Origin: Clostridia bacterium
Lineage (GTDB): Bacteria; Bacillota_A; Clostridia; TANB77; CAG-508
NCBI GenBank assembly: GCA_017621295.1
Contig: JAGATI010000064.1
Location: forward strand, 1 to 10,229
DNA length: 10,229 bases
Reading direction: 5' to 3'
Part shown: positions 1 through 7,312 of the stretch, one piece after another
How the letters are laid out: the number at the start of each line of letters is the position of its first letter
Position numbering within the stretch: position 1 is the first letter of the stretch
Notes under the pieces: model-generated
The model's database searches: none
Told to the model about the DNA's origin: nothing
Seen by the model: only the letters and a program-made list of their open reading frames with translations
Program-made: the position numbers and the translations under genes

Positions 1-468
1 ATTTCTTTAATATGTTTAATATAGCAGGAATTAAACCGAATTTATTTATAGTATTAATGTTAGTAATAGGATTGTTTGCAGGAAAAGAAGTTCGGAATAT
101 CACTGGGAGCAATATTAGGAATAATATTAGATTTATTAACAGGAAAGATAATAGGAATATCAAGTATAATGTTTGTTATTATAGTAATATTAGCAGATAT
201 ATATGATAAAAATTTTTCTAAAGATAATAGAATGACCATTATGATTATGGTTATAAGTACTACATTTATATATGAATTTGGTATATACATATTAAATGTA
301 TTTAAATTATCTAGTAATTTAGAGATAATTTCATTTATAAAAATATTAATAATAGAGGCTATATATAATACATTATTAACAATAATAATATATCCTATTA
401 TTCAAAATATGGGTACTTTATTAGAAGAAATTTTTAAAGAACAAAAGATATTAACAAGATATTTTTAA
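1..468 (+). CDS. mreD: Rod shape-determining protein MreD (5' partial; needs a +1 frameshift at 93-95)
   Basis: MreD is a small integral membrane protein of the elongasome; it works with MreB, MreC, RodA and PBP2 in lateral wall synthesis. The window starts inside the gene: the frame is open from base 3 with no stop, and the ATG at 12 lies inside a typical MreD stretch (GIKPNL followed by a hydrophobic helix), so the true start is upstream. At 93-95 an in-frame CGG interrupts the reading. Skipping the C gives GKEVGISLGA and continues with the MreD pattern of glycine-spaced helices and GIILDLL, then three or four more membrane segments, to the TAA at 466-468. Without the shift the frame ends at 206 in a polar Asn/Arg-rich tail unlike any membrane protein. 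The identity rests on these motifs and on the position 15 bases before mrdA. The break is one of five identical ones here, so I do not call it a pseudogene. Confidence 0.85.
93..95 (+). other. In-frame CGG +1 frameshift site in mreD
   Basis: The zero-frame codons are GAA GTT CGG. Dropping C93 gives GAA GTT GGA ATA TCA (EVGIS), which restores the MreD reading frame to its stop at 466-468. The context is GTT-CGG-A. There is no stop codon at the shift and no slippery run that would let the valine tRNA re-pair one base further on (GTT to TTC). Confidence 0.75.
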
Positions 469-470
469 AA

Positions 471-478
471 AGAAGGTG
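471..478 (+). promoter_or_regulatory. Ribosome binding site deciding the TTG start of mrdA
   Basis: The purine-rich AGAAGGTG lies 5 to 6 bases before the TTG at 484-486. No ATG lies nearby in this frame ahead of the membrane anchor, so TTG is taken as the start. Confidence 0.7.
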
Positions 479-483
479 AAAAA

Positions 484-2575
484 TTGGACAAAACAAAATC
501 AAATGAACATAAAATAAGATATAATATTATATCAATGTTAGTATATGTTATAGGTGTAATTTTATTAGTTCAACTTTTCAATTTACAAGTGATAAAAGGA
601 GAAGAATATAGAAGAGAATCTAATACAAGATTAACAAGAGAAACAGTACTAGAAGCAGCAAGAGGAGAAATTGTAGATAGAACTGGAAATAAATTAGTAA
701 CAACAGAGATGAATTTTAGTTTAGAATTATATAAAACAAAAATAGATAATGAAACTTTGAATAATACATTATTAAAAATAGCTAATCTTTTAGAAGAAAA
801 TGGTGATAGATACATAGATAATTTTCCAATAGAAATAAATCCGTATAAATTTTCTATTGGAGATTCAGAATCAAAGTCATGGAAAAAATCTAATAAAATT
901 GATGAACAATATTCCGCAGAACAATGTTTTAATTACTTTAAACAAAAATATCAGATATCAGAGGAAAATCTGCTAGATGTAAGAAAAATAATAGTAATGA
1001 GATATGAGATTGCTTGTAATGGATATAGTAATACAAGAGCTGTTACTTTGGCAAAAAAAGTTAGTAGAGAAAGTATTTTAAAGTTATCAGAAAACAATAT
1101 AAGTTTTCCAGGAGTAAACATTGTAACAAAACCATTTGTTTCATACCCATCTGGAACTTTAGCATCACACATATTAGGAACAGTTGGGAAAATAACAGAA
1201 GATGAATTGAAGTCTAGAAAAGATGAATATGGAATTAATGACATAATAGGAAAAACAGGTATAGAATATGTATATGAAGAGTATTTAAAAGGTAAAAATG
1301 GAGTAAGACAAATAGATATGTCTGTAGATGGGGCAGCAACAGATGAATATATTGCAAAAGAAGCAATTGCAGGTTCAAATGTAGTATTAACAATAGATGC
1401 AAATTTACAAAAAGTGGCAGAAACATCATTAAAAGCAAATATTAATAAGATTGCAAGTGGAGGATTTGCAGAAAAAAGTAATGCAAATGCTGGAGCAGTT
1501 GTTGTAATGAATGTTAACACTGGTGAAGTTTTAGCAATGGCGAGTTACCCCGATTATGAACCAGAGTTATTTGTAGATGGAATAAGCACAGAAAAGTATA
1601 ATGAATATATGAATTCTGAAACTACTCCGTTAATTAATAGAGCAATACAAGGAGCATATGCACCAGGTTCAACGTTTAAGATGATAACAGCAATTGCAGG
1701 ATTAGAAAGTGGTTCTATTACTCCTACAGAAAAGATAAATGATATAGGAGTATATCCAAGAGCACATAAACCAGCATGTTGGTATTGGAATAGTTATCAT
1801 TCTGGTCATGGATATTTAAATGTTTCAGATGCGATAAAACATTCTTGTAACTATTTTTTCTATGAAACAGGTTATAGAATGGGAATAGATACTTTGGCAA
1901 AATATGCATCATATTTTGGGCTTGGAAGGAAAACAGGAATTGAACTTCCAAGTGAAGTAAATGGCGATTTAGCTAGTAGAGAAAAAGCAGAAAGTAAAGG
2001 ACAGTCTTGGTATATAGGAGATACTTTATCTGCAGCCATAGGACAAACTTATAACAATTTCACGCCGATACAAATGGCAAAATATATAAGTATGTTAGTT
2101 AATGGAGGTAAACAAGTAGATGTTAGTATTGTAAAGTCTATTGTGAATCCAGATGGGACAGAAGTTTCAAAAGAAGAAATAAATGAGTTTACCAATGGCA
2201 AGTTAAAAATCGATACTGCAGAGAAAGAGAATTTAAATATAAAAAAAGATAATTTAAATGCAGTACTTGAAGGTATGAGAGGAGTAACTAGTGAGTCAGG
2301 AGGAACTGCATATTCAACATTTAAAGACTTTAAGATAGAGCTTGGAGGGAAAACAGGTTCTGCTCAGGCAGGAAATAAAACTAATGGTTGGTTTGTACGG
2401 ATTTGCACCATTTGATAGCCCAGAAATTGCAGTAGTTGTATTAGTTGAAAATGGTGGACATGGAGGATATACAGCAGAAGTTGCAAGAGATATATTTGCA
2501 GAATATTTTGGAATGAATGCAAATGAAATAACAGAAGATATGATTGCAATATCAAGCTTGCAATCAGTAAGATAA
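484..2575 (+). CDS. mrdA: Penicillin-binding protein 2, class B transpeptidase (needs a +1 frameshift at 2398-2400)
   Basis: This is the class B transpeptidase that cross-links peptidoglycan during cylindrical growth, paired with RodA. The N-terminus has one membrane anchor (about residues 13-36), then the PBP dimer-domain signature RGEIVDRTG (60-68). The transpeptidase domain carries all three active-site motifs: STFK with nucleophile Ser396 and Lys399, SCN at 454-456, and KTG at 623-625. At codon 639 an in-frame CGG follows NGWFV. Skipping the C yields the canonical WFVGFAPF continuation and a normal C-terminus, for 696 residues in all. Unshifted, the protein stops after five aberrant residues at 2415 and lacks the last strand and helix of the transpeptidase fold. 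An otherwise perfectly conserved, normally essential gene argues against decay. The start is TTG, 15 bases after mreD, so the two are probably co-transcribed and translationally linked. Confidence 0.95.
2398..2400 (+). other. In-frame CGG +1 frameshift site in mrdA
   Basis: The zero-frame codons are TTT GTA CGG ATT TGC, with a stop at 2413-2415. Omitting C2398 gives TTT GTA GGA TTT GCA CCA (FVGFAP), the conserved class B PBP sequence following KTG. The restored residue is a family-conserved glycine, so the exact position of the shift is well defined. Confidence 0.85.
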
Positions 2576-2604
2576 AATAATATAAGCGAAGGGAATGTAA
2601 AATT

Positions 2605-3223
2605 ATGAAAAATTGTATATCAGTGGCTATAAAAAATGATGAAATAGTAATGAAAATAAATGAAGAAATGACGAAAAAAGATATTCTTGAGGCCGTAAAA
2701 AAGAAAATAACAGAGATAAAAAAAATACAAAAAGAAAATGATTTTCCTTTATTTATTACAGGTAAAGTTTTGTCAAATGAAGAGATAGAAGAGATAGAGA
2801 GTATTATTAAAGAAAAAATAGATATACAGATAAATTTTGATTCTCCAAAAATATTAGGGCTACATGGAATAAAGCAAGCATTTAATAAAGAAATTGCAGT
2901 ATCTAAAACAAAATTTCACAGAGGAGCACTTAGATCTCGGGCAAAAAATTGAATATGAAGGAAGTTTAGTAATACTTGGAGATGTAAATGGTGGAGCTGA
3001 AGTTATAGCAGGAGAAAATATAGTGGTTCTGGGGATACTTAGGGGACTGGCACATGCAGGAGCAAAAGGAAATAAAGAAGCTATTATTGCAGCTGCATCA
3101 ATAGAGTCACCTCAAGTAAGAATTTCAAATATTATAAAAGAGAGGACTAAAGAAGAAGTTCAAGAGAGAAGTTTAAAGACAAGTGCTTTTGTAAATGAAA
3201 ATGGAGAGATTAGTATTGAATAA
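2605..3223 (+). CDS. minC: Septum site-determining protein MinC (needs a +1 frameshift at 2938-2940)
   Basis: MinC inhibits FtsZ polymerisation away from midcell, normally with MinD. Residues 1-105 form the FtsZ-binding N-terminal domain. From about residue 108 comes the C-terminal beta-helix that binds MinD and self-associates, recognised by RSGQ, YEGSLVILGDVN, GAEVIA, VVLGILRGLAHAGA and the QVRIS end. The two halves lie in different frames joined at codon 112: zero-frame CGG after RS stops four codons later at 2952, while skipping C2938 gives RSGQKIEYEG, exactly the family pattern. The reconstructed length is 205 residues, close to the usual 210-230. The start is ATG at 2605 with a GAAGGGA ribosome binding site at 2588-2594. 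minC closes the mreD-mrdA-minC operon. minD and minE, usual next neighbours in clostridia, do not follow. Confidence 0.92.
2938..2940 (+). other. In-frame CGG +1 frameshift site in minC
   Basis: The zero-frame codons are AGA TCT CGG GCA, with a stop at 2950-2952. Omitting C2938 gives AGA TCT GGG CAA (RSGQ), the strongly conserved entrance to the MinC C-terminal domain. This is the only one of the five sites where the shifted glycine codon is GGG rather than GGA, so the shared motif is CGG followed by a purine. Confidence 0.85.
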
Positions 3224-3301
3224 ATAGAGAACTTCATATAGCAAATTTTAAATAGCCATATAAAAACATTTAGCAATTCCAATCAAAATAAATTTAAAAA
3301 C

Positions 3302-3331
3302 AAGATGGTAAGTAATATACTTTACCATCTT
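3302..3331 (+). terminator. Hairpin terminator between minC and the convergent regulator gene
   Basis: A perfect 10-bp inverted repeat (AAGATGGTAA at 3302-3311 and TTACCATCTT at 3322-3331) with a 10-base loop lies 78 bases after the minC stop. On the plus side it is followed by TAGAT and then the intron boundary, so any plus-strand T-run was probably displaced by the insertion. On the minus side the stem is followed by GTTTTT, so it may also stop transcripts arriving from the regulator gene. Confidence 0.7.
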
Positions 3332-3460
3332 TAGATGTGTGCCAGGCATGACATTAATCTAACTGGTGAAAGTCCAGTCACAGGTATTTACCACCAAGTG
3401 TAGTGAACCACAAGTCGAAAACAGTAATGTTGGGATGAAGGAAGTGGTGTAGCAAAATTC

Positions 3461-3928
3461 TTGAACCAATGGAAATGCAAACCAACCCAAGAAAAGAAAA
3501 CAAATTTATATGCGAAAACAAAGAAAATTTTATTAAGAAAGAAAGCCATTGCAAGACAAAGAGGTGAAACATTTGAGAAAGTCAATCAACTAATTATTGG
3601 TTGGATAAATTATTTCAAAATTGAAAATATGAAATTGTTTATGGAAAAATATGGAAGTTGGTTAAGACATAAAGTGAGAGTAATTATAGTCAAACAATGG
3701 AAAAAGCCAAGGACAATTTATACAAATCTTAATAAAATTAATCTAAAATTCAACAATGGATTTAGTGAAGAAGAGATATATAAAGTTGCTAATTCAAGAT
3801 TAGGGTGGTATAAGAGATGTAGTATGAATGTAATAAATTTTATACTAAATCCAAAAATCTTAAATATAAAAACAAAGGAAAGACCTGGGTTGGTCAATCC
3901 TTTGGAATATTACCTTAATAGTTTGTAA
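3461..3928 (+). pseudogene. ltrA: C-terminal remnant of group II intron reverse transcriptase/maturase
   Basis: This open frame of up to 155 codons matches only the end of an LtrA-type intron-encoded protein. Visible are the thumb/maturase (domain X) motifs GWINYFKI, WLRHKVRV, KQWKKPRT, the VANSRLGWYKRC block and the C-terminal RPGLVNPLEYY, ending at TAA 3926-3928. The palm and finger domains, including the catalytic YADD motif, are absent, so it cannot reverse transcribe. The frame is open at a TTG at 3461, but there is no convincing ribosome binding site; I treat it as a truncated gene rather than an expressed protein. What remains is free of frameshifts and has no CGG codon, with arginine written AGA or AGG. 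Confidence 0.88.
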
Positions 3929-3944
3929 TTAAACTATATAGATG

Positions 3945-4014
3945 TAGCGCCGTATACGAGAACCGTACGCATGGTGCAATGGGAGGGACAATAGTAATCT
4001 TACTATTTCTCTAC
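3945..4014 (+). ncRNA. Group II intron domains V and VI
   Basis: Domain V is about 3945-3978: the catalytic AGC triad at 3946-3948, a lower stem 3947-3953 with 3971-3977, a short bulge near 3968-3970, and an upper stem 3955-3958 with 3964-3967 closing a purine-rich loop. Domain VI follows, with the perfect stem AATAGTAA (3990-3997) and TTACTATT (4000-4007), and ends at the 3' splice boundary. Both ribozyme elements look structurally intact despite the deletion upstream. Confidence 0.8.
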
Positions 4015-4048
4015 CATATTTTGTATCAACATAGTTAAAATAGGTAAA
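4015..4048. other. Short spacer between the intron and the regulator gene
   Basis: This is the 3' exon side of the intron insertion (begins CATATTTTG). It holds only the end of the convergent intergenic region; I see no gene, hairpin or T-run in it. Confidence 0.5.
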
Positions 4049-5095
4049 TTAAGAATTTTTTATTATTTCTATTTCATCATAATGATTTTTTAATATATCT
4101 AAAAACACATTAGCAATTTCCTCATCAAATTGAATGCCTTTGTTAAGTTCTATTTCTTCTATTATTTTATCTAATGACAATTCGTTTCGATAGTTCCTCT
4201 TAGAAGACATAGCATCAAATGAATCTGCTATACTTGTAATTCTTGCTAGATAAGGGATATTATCACCTTTTAATTGAGATGGGTATCCTGTACCATTATA
4301 TTTCTCATGGTGATGTTTTACTATAGGTATAATATCTTTAAATATCTTTGCATTACAAAGAATATGGGCTCCTATAGATGGATGATTTTTTATTTGTGAG
4401 TATTCATCTGTTGTAAGAGATGAATCTTTAAGTAAGATGCTATCTGGAATTCCTATTTTTCCAATATCATGAAACAGTCCACCGATATGTAATATTTTTA
4501 ATTCTTGTTCTGATAGGTTTAAATATTTTCCTATAAGCATAGAATATTTAGCCACTCTACTAGAATGCCCAGATGTATAGGGGTCTTTAGCCTCAACTGT
4601 ATATCGTAATGTTTCAATACTTTCTAAATATGCAGTTTCTAATTCAGCATATGTATTAGAAAGTTGTTCATTCATTTTTTTTATTAAATTCATTTGTGAG
4701 ATTGATTTTATTCCAGATTCTATAAGTAAGAGAAGCTGATCAAATTTATCGCTTTTTTCGCAGTATCCCTGTATATCTAATCTTTTAATTGTATCTAATG
4801 GTGGAGCTAAGTCTTTATGACCTGTTAATAAAAGAATGTAAAGTTCTTTATTAAACTTTCTAATTTCTTCAACAAGTTTATCCCCATGTATAGGAGTCAT
4901 AATGAAGTCCAATATCATAAGATCAAAATGTTCAGTTTTAACCTTTTCTAAAGCTTCCATTGGGTCGGTAAAACCAACAAAATCGTATCCAGATTTTTTT
5001 AGGTAGATAGATAAAGAATCAATAATACCCATTTCATCATCTACTGCTATAATTCTGTAATTAGATGATATTGCAGTTTGTTTATTTTTCCTCAT
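4049..5095 (-). CDS. Response regulator with receiver and HD-GYP domains (predicted c-di-GMP phosphodiesterase)
   Basis: This 348-residue cytoplasmic protein has a receiver domain (about 13-125) with acidic Asp19/Asp20, phosphoacceptor Asp63 in ILDFIM, Thr91 and Lys114. A helical linker (about 130-165) leads to an HD-GYP domain (about 165-340). The metal and signature residues are present: His177, HD at 209-210 in HDIGKIGIP, His238, HHHE at 261-264 leading to GTGYP, and Asp291 in IADSFDAM. HD-GYP proteins of this kind hydrolyse cyclic-di-GMP; that activity is inferred from the intact motifs. The ATG at 5095 is preceded by AAAGG (5106-5110). It is the only full-length gene here with no in-frame CGG and the only one with no frame break. 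It does use CGA for Arg164 and Arg303. The likely partner is the kinase upstream, although a terminator and a separate promoter lie between them. Confidence 0.93.
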   Translation of the reverse strand: MRKNKQTAISSNYRIIAVDDEMGIIDSLSIYLKKSGYDFVGFTDPMEALEKVKTEHFDLMILDFIMTPIHGDKLVEEIRKFNKELYILLLTGHKDLAPPLDTIKRLDIQGYCEKSDKFDQLLLLIESGIKSISQMNLIKKMNEQLSNTYAELETAYLESIETLRYTVEAKDPYTSGHSSRVAKYSMLIGKYLNLSEQELKILHIGGLFHDIGKIGIPDSILLKDSSLTTDEYSQIKNHPSIGAHILCNAKIFKDIIPIVKHHHEKYNGTGYPSQLKGDNIPYLARITSIADSFDAMSSKRNYRNELSLDKIIEEIELNKGIQFDEEIANVFLDILKNHYDEIEIIKNS

Positions 5096-5130
5096 AATAA
5101 CACAACCTTTTATCTCTTAATATTTAAATT

Positions 5131-5159
5131 ATTATATTAATAAAAAATAAAAAAAGCAA
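5131..5159 (-). promoter_or_regulatory. Sigma-A type promoter for the response regulator
   Basis: On the minus strand TTGCTT (5159-5154) is separated by exactly 17 bases from a perfect TATAAT (5136-5131), which lies 35 bases before the regulator start. The -35 box falls inside one arm of the terminator hairpin at 5151-5186, so termination of the kinase transcript and initiation of the regulator transcript share sequence. Confidence 0.6.
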
Positions 5160-5186
5160 TAAAAAGTTAAAATTTTATTGCTTTTT
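5151..5186 (-). terminator. Rho-independent terminator after the kinase gene
   Basis: A perfect 14-bp inverted repeat (5151-5164 paired with 5173-5186, core GCAATAAAA) with an 8-base loop. Read on the minus strand it is followed by a T-rich tract, as expected at the end of the NRPS-kinase transcript. The stem is AT-rich, so readthrough into the regulator is possible. The remaining spacer, 5187-5292, shows nothing I can name. Confidence 0.7.
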
Positions 5187-5292
5187 GATTATTAAATAAT
5201 GACTTTATATCATATATTTCAGATTAGAATATAAAAACTATCCATTAACACTTATAGATTTACAATCTAACAATTTTAAATCAAAAAATATG

Positions 5293-7312
5293 TTAATTAA
5301 TTGGTATTATTATATTAAAAGTAGTTCCTACTCCTTCTTTAGATTGAAACTTTATATTACCATTAAAATTAGCTTTAATAGTAGAATATGACATAAATAA
5401 TCCGAAGACCAGTTCCATTTTTACCTTTAGTAGTAACCATTTCATTAAATAACTTATCTTGAACTTCTTTAGAAATTCCACATGCATAATCTTTAATAGA
5501 AATAATAATATTACAATTTTCTTTTTTTAATATTAAATCTATGTTTTCATTAGATTTACCATTATATGCTTGAATTGAATTAGAAATCATATTATTAATT
5601 ACTTGTACAAGACTATTTATATTTCCATGTAAAGATAAGTCATTTGGTATTTCTAATTTAATATTTAATGATATTAATGCATTTTTCAATTCATGTTTCA
5701 TTAAAATATCTATACTTTTTAAAAGTTCTTCAATAGTAAAAGAATCTGATGATGTATTAGATAAAGTTACAACTTGACCTTTTACTGTAGTTATTATATC
5801 AGACATATATTCTGTGTATGTTTTAATTTTTTGAATCCATACATTCATTTCGTTTGCAATTTCATGATGGTCTTGGTTTGTTACATCAGTATCTCCTATT
5901 GATAAATTATATTCTTCTATTAAATCTTCTAATCCCTTAGATGCACCAGCGATTGACATTATAGGTGTTTTTAAATTATGTGCTATTCCTCCGATTAATT
6001 GTCCAAGTGAAGCTAAACGCTCTTGTTCCATTAGTTTGTCCTGATTATATTCAATTTGTTTTATATGTGATATTGTTAAGTCTTGTATCTTATTATATGA
6101 AATTGTTAAGTCACCAAACTCATCATTTGAAGTGATTGGTAAATTTTTAGCATTTGAAATATTATTTGAGTTTAATATTAAATTCATCCCATTAGTAATA
6201 TTAGTTATATCGGTTGATATTGTTTTTCCTATATAAGATATATAAATTACAATAAAAACAATTAAAACTCCTATACATATAAAAAATGGTAGAAATATAG
6301 TATTTGAAAATGTTTCAAAGTGTATTCCAATATAATATGTACCTTCATCTATAGTGACTTTATGCATACAAGCTTGAGTAGTTTGTCCATAATATTCAAA
6401 ACACTGACCATTACTTTCAGTATAATAAGATAATGTATAATTGGATAAAAATGTTTCATCTGGTATATTCATATTTTTACTTTTATATAGAATTTTGCCA
6501 TTTTCAGCATCCATAATTAAACCAAAGTCATTCTCAGATTTAAATTCAAGTGTAGTTAATTTATTTTTTATATCATCTAAAGATAGATTTTTTTTATCTA
6601 ATGAATTTGTTAGTTCTTGTTTATAAAGATTATATAATAAATCTCCTTTTTCTATAGTCATCGTTGTAGTACTAATTAATAATATTAAAACAAAAGAACA
6701 TATAAATAACGGTAATGTTAAAATTAATAATTTAAAAGGTGTACTAATTCTAATTGTATTAAAGTCATTTTCACAATAATTAGATGTATTAATTAATAAA
6801 TTTCTAAAAAATGCTCTACTAATCATGTATGATGTTATTCCAAATATTGATGCAAAGGAAAAAATGACAATACATATTCTTATAAGTAAATCCATATTAG
6901 TTTTAAAAAGAATTAACAAAAAGAAGCATAAAATAGTAGGCAACAATACTTCAACAATTAGCATAATATATTGTACATTAAAACATTTTTTTCTTGTTTG
7001 TATAATAGAATTGATTGAACCTAAAAACCCAGTATACACTTTTTTATATATAAATCTAACAAATAAAAATATAAATGAAACTATTAAAGTTGCAAGTATT
7101 AAAAATTGAGAAGTATATGTTATTCCAACTACCTTAATTTGAAAATCATTATCAATTGTATTAGATGGATAATTTAAAATTTTAGGTAATGCAAAATATA
7201 GAATTATTACTAATACTAATGCTATTAAACTATTTAAGAATGCTAGCTTATTATAAGAAAAATTATTAATTTTATTATTACTTTTATTTTTATTATTACT
7301 TTTATTTTTCAT
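5293..7312 (-). CDS. Multi-pass sensor histidine kinase (needs a +1 frameshift at 5404-5402)
   Basis: Reconstructed length is 672 residues. After an Asn/Lys-rich N-terminus, membrane segments are visible at about 24-43, 68-88, 115-136, 141-163 and 193-214. An extracytoplasmic sensor region of about 125 residues follows, then a last membrane helix (338-361), a HAMP-like linker (to about 410), a coiled stretch, and the kinase core. His445 in GGIAHNLKTP is the predicted phosphorylation site; the N box is NNMISN (573-578), the G1 box is DYACGI (608-613; Ala replaces the usual Gly) and the G2 box is GTGLGL. The G2 box is completed only by skipping C at codon 637 (CTT CGG A), after which LFMSYS to PIN ends at 5293. 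Unshifted, the last 35 residues of the ATPase fold are replaced. It starts inside the end of the NRPS gene (11-base overlap) with a good AGGAGA ribosome binding site (7323-7318), so the two are co-translated. Confidence 0.9.
5402..5404 (-). other. In-frame CGG +1 frameshift site in the histidine kinase
   Basis: On the minus strand the zero frame reads ACT GGT CTT CGG ATT, with a stop at 5375. Omitting the C gives ACT GGT CTT GGA TTA TTT (TGLGLF), the invariant G2 box of histidine kinase ATPase domains. The restored glycine is one of the most conserved residues of the family. Confidence 0.85.

Larger units (their letters stand above)
3337..4014 (+). mobile_element. Internally deleted group II intron (probably class C)
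   Basis: The left end begins GTGTGCCAGGC and continues CTGGTGAAAGTCCAG, the typical start of domain I of bacterial group II introns. The right end has a recognisable domain V and VI and finishes CTCTAC, fitting the usual terminal AY. The insertion lies 5 bases beyond a terminator stem, the preferred target of class C introns. A full intron with its reverse transcriptase is nearly 2 kb, but this copy is 678 bases. Domain I runs almost directly into the last third of the maturase gene, so part of domain I, domains II-III and the reverse transcriptase were lost by one internal deletion around 3440-3460. The boundaries are estimated from motifs; I am confident of the class of element but less so of the exact ends. 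Confidence 0.85.

Noticed and set aside
12..206. Separate small protein starting at ATG 12
   Set aside because: Its first half is MreD sequence open to the window edge and its second half is the out-of-frame reading of the mreD helices.
951..1520. 189-codon minus-strand open frame inside mrdA
   Set aside because: It is antisense to the conserved PBP2 domain, shows no family motifs and reflects the AT-rich composition.
2398..2400. prfB-like programmed frameshift
   Set aside because: No stop codon at the shift, no CTT-TGA-C sequence and no closely spaced Shine-Dalgarno element at any of the five sites.
5245..5275. Small inverted repeat AGATT/AATCT in the spacer after the kinase
   Set aside because: A 5-bp stem in AT-rich sequence is expected by chance; the strong hairpin at 5151-5186 explains termination.
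6441..7109. Plus-strand open frames inside the kinase gene
   Set aside because: They are antisense to the sensor and membrane region, have no ribosome binding sites worth naming and no recognisable motifs.
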